DNA of 64,000 bases, taken from the NCBI GenBank assembly GCA_023653785.1, contig JAMKCH010022475.1, forward strand, positions 31,041-95,040. Direction: 5' to 3'. The notes under the pieces are model-generated. The model was given only the letters and a program-made list of their open reading frames with translations, was not told where the DNA came from and searched no databases. The position numbers were made by a program, and so were the translations under genes. Position 1 is the first letter of the stretch, and every line of letters starts with the position of its first letter. The DNA comes from Ophioderma brevispina. Lineage: Eukaryota > Echinodermata > Ophiuroidea > Amphilepidida > Ophiodermatidae. This document shows positions 12,030 to 23,218 of this stretch, piece by piece.

Positions 12030-12190
12030 GGACATCGATTTGAGCTTAGCTTTGGACAAGCATTATGTACATGCAAAAAAAAAACACGATTTGTTAGAAA
12101 ATTTAGAACGCCCTCATTTAGAAATCTCTGAGCCTACCTTAAGCAGTTACATAAAATTTTGGGCAAAATTAATATAGCGTTAAAACACGC
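12030..12190 (+). repeat. Extra copy of intron repeat block
   Basis: GGACATCGATTTGAGCTTAGC, GGACAAGCATT and ATGCAAAAA followed by ACGATT match 5163-5300 in the same order, including the later AAATCTC and AGT-ACAT blocks. A related TTTTGGGCAAAATT phrase is also found near 2660. Confidence 0.65.
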
Positions 12191-13090
12191 GCGAAAAAAT
12201 ATTGGATCCACATGGACCCCCACCTTATACAGTAAGTGTTAATCCGTTACCTTAATTTTAGATGTTCACAATTTCGATACTTTAAAACTGCTGCAAGTTA
12301 CAAATACCTGAAAGAATGTAAACAAGACTAGCTAGATTTTCTACAATCTTTGGGATACTGTTGGGACACTTGCGTTGGACTGCATTGTATTGCTGCCCGA
12401 TACAATTTGCCAGATGAACATGATGAAAGTAGATATCGAAAATATTTCGGTCGTCAATCGGCAGGAAGGGAGGAAGGGGGGAGGGAAATGTACTAAAATC
12501 AGCAAGTGTGCCAACGAGATTGTAGTGGAATGATTCGAGGATTGGCCTAGTGTTTGTGAGACGGGTCTCTTCAAGTAATGTCAGAATCATTGATAAAGTT
12601 TTCGTTGGTTGGTATGGTACATGGTCAATATGTAATACGCCATTAATAATGTGTTTTGTATTCTTTTGCAAGAAACAAAATTAATTCATTCAAACAAGTG
12701 TTCATATAGGCATGAATCAATAAGTACCCACTAACGTTGAATTTCTGTACTGCCAACTCTGCGTATGAATTAGATGAATTGGGCCTTTTTTTTAATTTGT
12801 AAAAGTGGAATATTGTAGTATGGGTTTTGTTAGTATGTTTCAATATTTTCAATTGTTGACCTGTATTCTTGCACATTTACACACTCGTGTGACAGTTGCG
12901 TTACATTACAAACTGTCTGTCATTATAATTAAACAGAGCGGTTATACGAAAGCCACTGTTTAATTACACAGCGGGAATACAAAATTCATTGGATCAAAAA
13001 TTGTGTGACGCACAACGACATTCAGATATCACAAGAAAACTTACGGAAGTTAATGAAACCTTTTTGTTTTTTTTTATATTTCTTTTCCAG

Positions 13091-14833
13091 AGATCCAAAT
13101 GTGGGTGATACGGAACACATCGACGTAAACTGGCCGCAATTTGATCTGCAAACACAGAGCTATTTGATTCTCAAACCAAACGCAACTGTAGGGCATGATT
13201 TTGCAGCCGAAAGCTATGCTTTCTGGTATGGATACATACGCGATCTTCTTGAAGAAGCCGAAGAGGAAGATCCAGAAGAGGAGGATCCGGACGAGGAAGA
13301 TCCAGATGAGGAAGATCCGGACGAAGAAGATATGGAAAGCTGCTCAATTAACGGTACCGTTCCAGAATGGGAGAATCTCTCCCTGCCAGAAAAGAAAGTG
13401 TACAATATAGTGGATACAAACAATGTTACTCTCGGTTCAATTTCTGGAAATGTTGTTTCTGTAATTGATGACATAGGAAGCCCACAGGTACATGTCATTC
13501 GCGGGATCCCTTACGCCAAACCACCCCTGGGTTCGTTACGATTTAAACCCCCTAAAGACGTTGAACCATGGGAAGGTACCCTTAACGGAACCATTCCTGC
13601 GGCTCCTGAGTGTCCAGACCCAAAAGCAGAGGATTGGGATGAAGATTGTTTGACTCTCGATATCGCTGCTGTAAATGGTGCGTTACTCCCTGTCATCGTG
13701 TTTATTAATGGCTATGATTTTCAAAGTGGTGGGAAAACACCATCAGCGGAAATCCTCGCTTCGGGTACAGGCTCCGTAGTGGTTACTGCGAGATATCGCT
13801 TAGGAGCTCTTGGATTCTTAAGTACAGGAGACAAATATGCTCAAGGAAATTATGGGTTACTGGATGTGGTAGCTGTTCTCAAATGGGTCAAGAATTATAT
13901 CGGTAGTTTTAATGGTGATCCTAACAATGTCACACTTATGGGTTATGGAACGGGAGGGACTATTGTTAATCTAATGCTTTCGTCGAAACTCGCTGAAGAT
14001 TTATTTCATAGTGCTATTTCTTTAAGCGGAACAGCGGCATCGAGGATACTTCACCCGCGTAAGCAATCGGATCCACTCAAACAGGCCATTTCACTAGGCA
14101 GAAAAATGAATTGTGAGAACAAAAATGACGATACGAAAGGACTCATTTACTGTCTTCAGCATGAAAACACGACGGTTTCAGACATTCTTGATGCCACAAA
14201 ATCTTTCTCAACACCTGTACCTTTCTTCCCTGTTGTCGATGACTACTTTTTGACCGACTCTGTTGAAAACATTCTACAAAACGATTCTTTTCCGACTCTT
14301 GCCTACAACTATTTAATCGGTTTGACTGATGATCAAGAGGCTGCTAGACTTATGAGAATGACGGATAAGGATGACACATGCCTAACTGAAGATGAATTCC
14401 GAGAACACGTCAGTTATTACATTAACATGTATCTGAACGATCCCGGTCCGATCCTCCAAGCTATTGCCACGGAATACCTCGAGAACCTCCCACCCCCATC
14501 AGATAATAATCCGTGCCCAGTTCTCGAACGGTTTGTTGAATTTCTCAATGACTTCTTTGCAGTCATACCAACTCTTCATGCAGCAAAGGCACACACGAAA
14601 GCCGGCGGAAGAGTTTACCTCTACAGCTTTCAGCACACTCCTAAGTGTCGCAGTAATCACACTGAGCATTTACCTTCGTGGATTGGTGCAACCTATGGAG
14701 ATGATCTTCAATATGTGTTTGGCTCACCATACAATGAAAGCTCTGCAGAACAATCGCCAGATTGCTATGGACAAGAAGATTGGCAAACGACGTTGGTAGT
14801 TATGGATATCCTGCGAAATTTCATAAAGACAGG
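13091..14833 (+). CDS. Exon: end of esterase domain 1, acidic linker, and catalytically dead esterase domain 2
   Basis: An uninterrupted 581-codon exon in the frame of codon 13092. Residues 1-55 (DPNVGD to FWYGYIRDLL) are the C-terminal tail of domain 1. Next comes an acidic linker of EEDPD repeats (about residues 56-80), then the second carboxylesterase domain from about residue 115 (IRGIPYAKPP, near 13499). The nucleophile elbow reads GYGTG, with Gly (13947-13949) in place of Ser. The oxyanion HGG is NGY. The His position is Tyr (TYGDD, 14694-14696). The acid region reads TDDQEA, so a Glu is present but one residue off the domain 1 register. Domain 2 is therefore predicted not to hydrolyse esters, as in neuroligin-type or glutactin-type adhesion proteins. 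Several NxT/NxS sites suggest an extracellular location. The exon ends in phase 2 at GT 14834. Its intactness argues against a simple pseudogene. Confidence 0.9.
13258..13335 (+). repeat. 15-bp coding minisatellite (EEDPD linker)
   Basis: About four to five units of GAGGAAGATCCGGAC-type sequence, each encoding Glu-Glu-Asp-Pro-Asp, in frame between the two esterase domains. Unit number could vary between alleles without shifting the frame. Confidence 0.85.
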
Positions 14834-16142
14834 GTAAGTAAATTCCTACGAAATATTTCAGACAAGCTTTTTCAGCACATTTGGAATATTCAACATACCT
14901 TGAATGACAACGTGTGAGGCATTTTGACGGATTTGACCTATGGAGATCGTTTTGACCTCAGATCGAATGGAGCCATTGCATAAGACCGACAAATATTATA
15001 CCTCGACGTCAGCAGAGATAGTCTAGAGTCAACAAAGATAGTCTAGAGATCAAATTCTTTAATATACAATTAATAGTACATGTTATTGTTTATACGAAAA
15101 CAAATGGTTTTTGTTGTTGTTAATTTTAACTATGTGCAATACCATGCTATATACCCATACGCAGGATTTATTTGGGGGGAGGGGAGGATGTGGGACGTCC
15201 AAAATGTGTAAACGTGGACCTAACCTTTCCCCTCCCCCTACAAAAAATGGTCCTTTGGGGGACTTTTAACATCTCACCACCAAAAAGTGGACTTTTTTGC
15301 CAACATTTCTCTATTTTTGGGACCTTTTGTAAAAAAAAATCAGAAAAAAGTGGCACAAAGAATGGTATATCTTTGTAAAGCGATATATTTCCAGTCGCAG
15401 CGACCGATTTCTGCTCGTGAGCACGCGTAACACTTGATCTTGGGTATGAGCATGAGCAATCTGGAAATGTACAGTTTCCATGGCTTAGGATCTTCCGTTG
15501 TGGTTTATTTTTAGGAAAGGGGTGACTCGTCCCTACTTCCCATACAAAACAATGCGGTAACTTTACACATAATTTTACCAACCAACTAAACATCCTAGAT
15601 ATTACAAACTATACTTTTCTGGATTGCTCATGCTCATACCAAGATCCATGCATTTTGAAAGTTTGGCCCCCTGTACAATGACCAATCAAAAGTTCAATGA
15701 CCTTTATCACATTTTCACCATATCTCGTTAACTAAACATCACAAATATGCCAAAGTACATATTTTCTTATTCCTTATGATGAGACGAATCATTTTGAGAT
15801 ACCTTTCAACTAAATCGAACCACTTTATATAACTGATCTCTTTAGATCTAAGATGGCCTCCAAACGGACCCCGTGAAACAATATTTGATTTTGGTAACAT
15901 CAAAATTCTTTAAGGAGATGTTGTAAAGATTCTAAAAATCATGTTAGAATTTAGTTTTAAGGGGGTGCATGGGAACCCATAAAATCTGCTAGACTAATGG
16001 GCTTTAATATGACGTAATACTAGCAATTGAGGGACCACAATGAACATTTTGAATTTTGGAGGAAAAAAGACTCTTGTCACAATGCCTTTTTAACACCGTA
16101 ATTATTAATTAATCTCATCTCCTGTTCGCTTTAAAATTACAG
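14834..16142 (+). other. Intron between esterase domain 2 and the membrane exon
   Basis: The donor GTAAGT at 14834 and the AG acceptor at 16141-16142 join in phase 2 to give TGDPSGIEG, again the cholinesterase junction. It contains a small inverted-repeat element (15434-15648) and a C/G-homopolymer-rich stretch (15170-15360), and no gene. Confidence 0.85.
15434..15648. mobile_element. Short TIR element (~215 bp)
   Basis: Left end ATCTTGGGTATGAGCATGAG (continuing AATCTGGA). The right end is the complement, starting TCTGGATTGCTCATGCTCAT and ending ACCAAGAT. The roughly 28-bp inverted repeats flank about 155 bp without coding potential. The call is MITE or foldback; no target duplication is clear. 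Confidence 0.7.
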
Positions 16143-16551
16143 AGATCCAAGTGGTATAGAAGGTATAAATTGGCCGGTGTTTGGACTCGATTCACGCCAA
16201 TATCTCGAAGTTGACGCGTGCCCAATGGTTTCTGAAACGGGTTTCGGTAACTCTCGGCTACTATTCTGGACTGAACTCATTCCGTCGCTCACATCATCCC
16301 CGCCAATTGAAGAAGTAGAAGAGTGCTTTGTCGGACACGAACTTGGACTACTACTTAGTCCAGAGGACGCTGCAACATTGATTGAGATTATGATAGGTGT
16401 AACCATCGCCCTCTTAGTAATTATAGTACTCGTATGTGGGGCGTTTTGTGGTATGCGCAAACAACTGAAAGATAATAAAACGAGTGCTTATGAGCTGGAA
16501 CATGAACTGCCATCTGCCTGGAATACAGATGATGGGTCAGCATACTTGTAA
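16143..16551 (+). CDS. Terminal exon: esterase C-terminus, transmembrane helix and cytoplasmic tail
   Basis: Phase 2 continuation from exon 14833. Residues DPSGIEGINWPVFGLDSRQYLEV finish esterase domain 2. An extracellular stalk with two Cys follows, then one hydrophobic helix (IMIGVTIALLVIIVLVCGAF, about 16387-16449). A basic stop-transfer (MRKQLK) and a short acidic, Tyr-containing tail end at TAA 16549-16551. The layout is type I: esterase domains outside, about 34 residues inside. Neuroligins and glutactin-like proteins have a comparable arrangement but one esterase domain. The visible protein totals about 1,200 residues and is incomplete at the N-terminus. Confidence 0.9.
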
Positions 16552-16556
16552 ATAAA
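16551..16556 (+). promoter_or_regulatory. Polyadenylation signal AATAAA overlapping the stop codon
   Basis: AATAAA begins on the last base of the TAA stop. If used, the 3' UTR would be only about 15-30 nt. A longer UTR would have to cross the (TA)n tract that begins 55 bp downstream. Confidence 0.5.
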
Positions 16557-16609
16557 AAAGGTGAAGCAGTTTAACATTAGAATTTTGTGCTGCTCTTAAC
16601 TAGTTTTCT

Positions 16610-16726
<117 letters not shown>

Positions 16727-16769
16727 ATCAATTATTTTAGATAGCTTTACTTTTGAAATTTAGTGCAAT

Positions 16770-17262
16770 AGCACATAGCAGTACTAAAAACAAAAGTACT
16801 TTTTTGAAGAGCGTCGCCAATTTTGCAAATATGTTGAGATGTTTTGCACAGTTGCATTGGTAATTGGCTAGTAAACTGTACCTGTTAATGATAGAACTCC
16901 ACATTTTCTGTGTCGCAAAAGAAGGAATTTTGTAATTAGAATAATTAAAATATCGGGATCTCCGATAATAATTTACGGCGGCTTCCAATATGAAATAGCC
17001 GGGAAATTGCGCCATGTACATGTCTACGCTCACCCATTAGTTTAGCGGTTCAGGCAAGTCAAGTTAGAGGTCATTTTCGTGAGGTGGCACTATTTCATCA
17101 TGGACAGACATGAATTAGGCGTTTCCAGCTCCATCGTTAACTTACATTCGGGATCTCGATTTTAATTACAAAATTGCTGCGTTTATGACAATATGCATTT
17201 TTGAATGTTGTCGTTCGCGGGTATAGTTTACTAGATAATTACCAACACAACTTTTTTTTCCG
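16770..17262 (-). mobile_element. Foldback element family F, copy 1
   Basis: Begins with TTTTTTGAAGAGCG and GTTGCATTGGTAATTGGCTAG and ends at GATAATTACCAACACAAC, so it is internally palindromic. Its body (CAAGTCAAGTTAGAGGTCAT, GAGGTGGCACTATTTCA, GAAATAGCCGGGAAAT) is the reverse complement of the body of copy 2. The right end looks truncated. No coding capacity. Confidence 0.75.
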
Positions 17263-17887
17263 GTACGATAAAAATTAGGATTGTTAGTAATTAAAATTCT
17301 GACACTGACAACCTGTGGGATATGACGTCATACTTTAATGATGCAGGATGTTATGTCCCGTGGTCATGTAGTGATTCGGGAGTGCTGAAGAAAGTTAAAA
17401 AAAAATAGATTTAAGACAATTCTACCGAAAAAAGTGACAAACAAATGAATAATATAGTCATTGTATGCCTCACAATGATAAAGTAGACGTAAATTGGCGA
17501 TTCAAAACTACATTAGACCACGGTTAGACTCTTAAAGCCGAAAATGACTCTTAAAGTAGAGTTTACTATCCAACTCCAAACGGCTTTGGAATCAGAAAGT
17601 ATTGCTTGGTAACATACAGTATTACACATTAAGATTAACTTCATACTCTGTCAAAATAAAAGAATCACTGACCCAAGACTTGGGATGTACACAGTTTAAT
17701 CTCTGATGACCCCTGTGTGACTGTTGACCCTGTTAGGCCTACCAGGAGGATCTCGCAAGTTTTAACTTGCAGTATTTTTGTCGATTAATGTACCCCTTGC
17801 GCATAAAAACTCCCCCTTTAATGCATGTAGTACTAGGCCTGTAAATGCTCTATTTCCCTATAGTAGGGTTTATGACGTCCGTTTTTC
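17263..17887. other. Non-coding interval
   Basis: AT-rich sequence between two foldback elements. No exon, RNA gene or repeat was recognised in it. Confidence 0.6.
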
Positions 17888-18437
17888 TTAAAACGATAAC
17901 AGCACATTTTTTGAAGAGCGCCCCCAATTTTCAAAATTTGATATTTTTGCACAGTTATGTTGGTAATTGTCTAGGAAACTACACCTGCGAACGAGAATGC
18001 TCAAAAATGCGTATTTATCATAAAATAAGCGATTTTGCAATTAGAATTGGGATCCCAGATTGTACTTAACGGCAGAGCTGGAAATGCTAAGTTTATGTAC
18101 GTCCATAGTGAAATAGTGCCACCTCAAGAAAATTACCTCTAACTTGACTTGCCTGTACCAATAAAACAACTAATGGATGAGCGTAGATACGTACATGACC
18201 ATTTCCCGGCTATTTCATATTGGAAGGCCGTTTCCAACAGCCGTTGAATTATTATCGGAGATCGCCGATATTAATTATTCTAATTACAAAATTCCTTCTT
18301 TTGCGACACGTAGACATTTTTGAGCTTATCCATTCACTGGTATAGTTTACAAGCCAGTTACCAATGCAACCGTGTAAAAATCTCAACATTTTTGAAAAAT
18401 TGGGGGTGCTCTTCAAAAAAATGTGCTATTATTGCTT
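17888..18437 (+). mobile_element. Foldback element family F, copy 2
   Basis: Terminal inverted repeats: AGCACATTTTTTGAAGAGCG followed by CCCCCAATTTT on the left, and AAAATTGGGGGTGCTCTTC then AAAAAAATGTGCT on the right. Pairing continues inward over GTTGGTAATTG and TAAACTATACCAG-type segments, so much of the 550 bp can fold back. It is the inverted partner of copy 1. Confidence 0.8.
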
Positions 18438-19732
18438 TAATGCACTCTGCCATGAGAGATTTCACGCTCGGGAAGACTTGATTGTGAAGTCTTCCTTTAG
18501 TCTGAGTGTAGTCTCTGATTCAGCTTTTCCAGTCTTGCTGGTGGTGGAAAACAATACATTTGACCAGTTCGGACCGACTGCCGGATGTGTTGCCGGAACA
18601 GGCAGTGTTGTTTCCCACAATGCATTGCAAGCGGCGGTAAATTTAAGTTGGTAGTTAATTTATATGGGATTTTTAGATAATAGACACTGATTGTAAACAA
18701 AAGTATTTCGTCAATAATGTTTAATAAAACTACGAATAAAAAGAATATTTTGTGATATAAAAACATTTTAATAAACCTAAAATGTCAGATACAAGTAAAA
18801 AAGTGACAAATTGGAATTTCCAATTTTTACACACCCCAAGGTGAAAATTTTTAGTCCTGGGTGAAAATTTGGGCGGACATAACATACATTGTCATGGGTT
18901 AAATTGGAGTTTCCCTAAAAATATAAGTCCCCATCCAATAGAATCGTTTTTAAGTTTTCCTCCGAATTTCTGCAGGGATGCTTGTTTTAGGTTGCCTGAA
19001 CTGGCAATATACTACCGGCTGGCGCAACCTTGCCGGATCCGGCAGTCGGCCCGCACTGTTTGACAGTCGAATAACGCGGCCTCCCTCTAGATTAAAGATC
19101 ATAATATTTAAAATAAGAATATACAATTATTCAAATGGAATATTCCCTCACCAGCCTACAAAGACAGTATAATAGTGGGAAAAGAAACCATCAGCAGACT
19201 ACTACCAGCCGCTCTTACTGATTTTGGTCATTTGACCGTACACCTATAGTTACGAATGTAACGGAAATTTCATTCGGGAATCACTGTACGAAACACTTTT
19301 AACGCAATGATATGGTAACTTCATGTTGCTACTGTGCGGGATTTTGAAGACCTTTCACCATAATTGAACGTTTTTTCTTTCATTCCTAAATACCGCAATA
19401 CTGCTCGAGTATTTTGAAAAGAAACCGATATGACCTTTCGTAGGTATCTACTATTTGCATGACTAATTTGGTATCAAAAGCATTGGTAGCAACAGATTTT
19501 TAGTGCAATTTTGCACCCACCAACTAAAGGTTGGTCCAAAATTGTCATGGTCACACTGCTTAAAGACTGCTCAAAACAAATTATTGGTTTGTAATAATAT
19601 AGCTAAAGTATTGGATATTTTCAATTGGGTTATCATGCCGAAGCCAGGGGGTACTTTATATTACTTGTAAACGTGCCCTTAGGAAGTACCCCTTGTGGCA
19701 AATCACACTTTCAACAGGAGCTAACAGGTCTT
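18438..19732. other. Non-coding interval
   Basis: No supported gene. Around 18560-18600 and 19010-19060 are loosely inverted GC-richer patches (GACTGCCGGATGTGTTGCCGG against TGCCGGATCCGGCAGTCGG) that may be ends of another degraded element. Confidence 0.5.
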
Positions 19733-19941
19733 ACATGCGAGGTTTGACAAACAGAAGGACTTAATATTGCTACCGTACAATATATACGAGCTTTATGAGT
19801 GGTTTTACATTTTGAGTAATGAATAATTTGCTTAGTAGAAATATTAAACATCAAAAGCAGTATTACAGCAGAATTAAAGACCTTCTTTAATATTTCTTTC
19901 AGTGCTGAGTTACGTCCTTCTGTTTGTCAACCCTCGCATGT
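19733..19941. mobile_element. Short TIR element (~210 bp)
   Basis: Left ACATGCGAGGTTTGACAAAC continues AGAAGGAC. The right end is its near-perfect complement, GTCCTTCTGTTTGTCAACCC followed by TCGCATGT. The 27-bp arms flank about 150 bp of AT-rich sequence. Confidence 0.75.
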
Positions 19942-20589
19942 TTCTTGTACGTTACTGTACAAGTGTAGTATTTTGCCGCAAATGACTCGATAAAGACGGG
20001 GAGAGGCACGAAAAGTAGCATTATAACGTACCGCTTTGTGTTTAATTTAAGCCGGTTAAAAACCTCGATTTAAACTCGAGTTTGATTTCAACCTATTTTT
20101 TTGTTTCAGGTATAGCGTGATTAGCAACGCCTACTTGTTTGTCTCTCTCTATCCATCTCTTTCTTCAGAAATTATCATAATTCTGTCTCTCCCTCTCTTT
20201 GCCGTGATCGACTTTGAACTTCAAAATGAACAGCCAAATAATGTATTTTGTAGATGACTGCATACAAAAGCGCTATGATAGATATCTGCAAAGGGGTGTT
20301 GCGTTTTGTTTACAGATAGCCGTATTTGCAATATATTCGGCGTCTGTTTTTAAATGCTTGCTTTTGTATAATAACATGCTCATTAAAAGAAACATCAAAT
20401 GTGGGTAAAATAGGTAGTTAGATATGATAATTTTACACAGATGTAAAGGCTAAGAGTCATGCACACTTTGAAATGTAAGCTATAGTCTAATAGTTTTGTT
20501 CGTGTCACTTCCATATTGTCGAGGGTATATGGTTTCATTTGAAGGCAATGTGTTCAATCGATTTAAAAAGTCGAAATAGTGGAGTTAGT

Positions 20590-21116
20590 TTAAAGAGATA
20601 AGCAGCGATTTGCTGATCCGAAATATCGAAAAAAAATCTAAATTCGTATTTTGGTATTTTTGTTGCTGGCATGGATGAGCTAACATAACCTGCAAGTGGT
20701 TGGCTTGAAATCCGTGTATTAAAGACAAAGCAATACTTTTTATCTGATTCTGTAATTCCAACTTGAGATCAAAAAGCCTTTCCATGTGAATATCCAAGAT
20801 CTATAAGCGCAATATTGTGAACCATGACCTGTACAGTTTGACCTCAAACACAAACATTATTGATCTTTGTTTATTCTGTACTGGTTTAAACCACAATCAG
20901 CTGTTTGGTGTAGATTTTGAGACGCCATTGCTGTATGTCTATTTGCGGGAGATGGTATAACAAATTTCCTCAAATACTTCAATTTTTCACTATTTGGTGT
21001 TTTTGTTGCAACATTAAAGTAGTTATATGGAATTGTACATACTTATCTTTGATAGCTAAAAAAATTGCTTTTCCATTTTTTTTATTCCCTCGCATTATCG
21101 CTGCTTATCCCTTTAA
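20590..21116. mobile_element. TTAA-flanked MITE, second family
   Basis: TTAA at both ends with inner repeats AGAGATAAGCAGCGAT on the left and the complement of AGGGATAAGCAGCGAT on the right. Length is 527 bp with no coding potential. The start (TTAAAGAGAYA) resembles that of the 6773-7299 element, but the body differs. Confidence 0.75.
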
Positions 21117-21765
21117 TGAATGTAATGTTTGCTGATTTCATGATTATTCTGACTATTTCCAGAAGTTGAAAGAATGTCTTTTTGCCTGGTTCATATTTTG
21201 GTGTTTTTATTACTAAATCCGTATAATTCAATCTAACCGACACTACCTTTGCCTTAAAAGGCAGATATTAGCGGTTAATAAGTCATATTCCTTAGGTTAC
21301 TGGTTGGCATCAAAGAACGGATTAAATGGCATTCGATTTTCAATCTCAATAACAGGTGAGGTCATGCAAAGATTTTGGTCTTAATCCACCATGTCCACGC
21401 CTCATAAAGGTTGTATAGATTGTCTTGGATGAAGCGTACAAACTCACAGACTGAATGAAATCGTCGAAAACTTTTAATGAAGGGACACGAGTAAAAAAGA
21501 TTACAAAAGCATTGCAGCTGATGTGTGGCGTCTCTTTATTTTTTTTAAATCATTAAATATATTTGTTCTTGTTTTTCAACTTAAAAGGAGAACGTCGGAT
21601 AGATATTTTTACAATTTTTGGAGATATCGCAAACGGAGGATATCCTCGTTTCTTGAAAGTGCTTGTAAATGTAGCTGTTACAGATTGGGTGAAGGATAGT
21701 TGCACTTTGTAACTGTTTTTGTCTTGCCTATGAGCTTAATCAGAGCAAGGCTAAAAATAACTCTT
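21117..21765. other. Non-coding interval
   Basis: AT-rich sequence with no recognised gene or repeat. Confidence 0.55.
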
Positions 21766-21945
21766 TGTGTGTGTGTATGTGTTTGTGTGTACGTGTGTGT
21801 GTGTGTGCGTGCTTGCCTGCCTGCCTACGTGTATATGTGTATGTGTGTGTGTGATGTGTGTGTGGGGGGGTGTGCGTGCGTGTGTACGTGCGCGTGCATG
21901 CGTGCGTGTGTGTATGTGGGTTGGTGAGTGTGTAGGTGGGATGCA
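21766..21945 (+). repeat. (GT)n-rich microsatellite
   Basis: Imperfect TG/GTGC alternation over about 180 bp. The Cys/Val-rich and His/Thr-rich open frames on the two strands arise only from the repeat. Confidence 0.95.
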
Positions 21946-23218
21946 GGGTACTTGTATAAGTGTGCAATTGGTATTTACAATGGTACTTACAGGTGGGTGA
22001 CCTGATCGATATCCCCCCCTTTACCGGTGTGAAAGCAGATATAGTCCGGCGGGAGCCACAGTCCGGGGCTCCATAGACGATAACGGAATAAAGCGTGAAA
22101 CTAATGTTGCGTGAAGAGTCAACTAAATCGATTGCCCTATTGTTCACCATGTCCCGGCTATGAGGACGCCGGACAATAATTACTTCTACACCGGAACAAA
22201 ATTAAATATTTGGTATAAAGACAGATCGTATTTTCTTCATTAGTCCCCTACGTTCGTGAAATTTCCGGCCCAGGAAACGGAACGTTTAATTACACACACC
22301 GTCCTTTGGACCAACGTAGGACATAATTTGTGGTTTCTACTACCCAAACTACTGGACATTTAACTCAAAATTAGTAATCAAATGTTTAGGTCATGTCCTT
22401 TCTTTTAAGGGAAATACGATATGAGAAATCGCACCATGATCGGGTCACCACCCCGACTTTTAATAGTGGTATATTCAGAATTTTTTTAATGATCACTAGT
22501 CGTTGTAAATGATGAGACATCAATATTTACCTCAATAATAAAAATGAAAAAAGAATGACTTTATTATATACCATATTGTTTTAATAGTGTAAGGTGGCGT
22601 GCTTTAATTAAATATTGATTAAATTGTGTGGTCATTGGGTCAATGTCTCATTCTTGATATGCTGTACGTTTCTAGTAGTCCATGTTTAAATATATATCAT
22701 TGTCCTTGATCCCTAGGCATTGGCGCGAGACAATATACCACACATTCATTATCCGCGTAGTCGCTATTTGTTCAGAGTATTTTGAATTAATTATGTTAGC
22801 TGTTATAGCCCGCTAACATATTGTGGTTTTAATGTCTTTTTCTGGCAAACGCTCCTTTTTCCGGGAGGGCACTCACATAATGAAGTGAACACCAGTTGTA
22901 AGTCTGGCCCTTTCGAACTCAGGGGAAATCCGTGACAGCTAGTACACATGCAAAAACTTAGTGGTCTTTGGGTGAGAGCCCAAATTGACCATAACCATGA
23001 TAAATAGGGTTTGTGTGGGTGACCAATTTGCTGTATTTTCTGACTGGGTCTTGAGTGAAAATAGAAGTGCCCCCCGGCCAACACCTTAAATTTACCCAGC
23101 GCTATCTAAGTGCAAACGCAATGGGCCGTTTCAGCCAAATTTGGTCAGAAGACCCACCTGACCATGCCACATAAAGGGTGTTAACAGTTGGGATCAATGG
23201 TCGTGTATAGCCGATTAA
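21946..23218. other. Non-coding interval
   Basis: No exon-like frame could be supported. A minus-strand frame of 93 codons at 22803-23084 has no recognisable motif. Confidence 0.5.

Larger units (their letters stand above)
1466..13090 (+). other. 11.6-kb intron between esterase exons
   Basis: The GT donor at 1466-1467 and the AG acceptor at 13089-13090, which follows a T-rich tract, join in phase 2. The join gives NGDPNVGD, matching the cholinesterase consensus at this point. The intron has no convincing gene. It holds tandem duplications, MITEs, a palindromic CAACGCGTTG array and GC-motif repeats, which are listed separately. Stretches not listed (roughly 1470-1740, 5720-6170, 8480-8885, 11700-12030 and 12190-13090) are AT-rich with no recognised content. 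Confidence 0.85.

Noticed and set aside
12282..12671. 129-codon minus-strand frame in the esterase intron
   Set aside because: Fairly long and not repeat-derived, but no motif, no splice context and no recognisable family; could not be supported as a gene.
13005..13090. Upstream extension of the esterase exon 2 frame to a start codon
   Set aside because: The sequence is an intron end with a polypyrimidine tract and AG acceptor; the residues before DPNV have no counterpart in the family, and the joined exon gives the expected NGDPN.
16177..16551. Terminal esterase exon read as an independent small membrane protein starting at Met 16219 or similar
   Set aside because: The acceptor at 16141 and the in-frame cholinesterase C-terminal sequence show it is the last exon of the larger gene.
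21700..22150. Cys/Val-rich (plus) and His/Thr-rich (minus) frames
   Set aside because: Produced by the (GT)n microsatellite.
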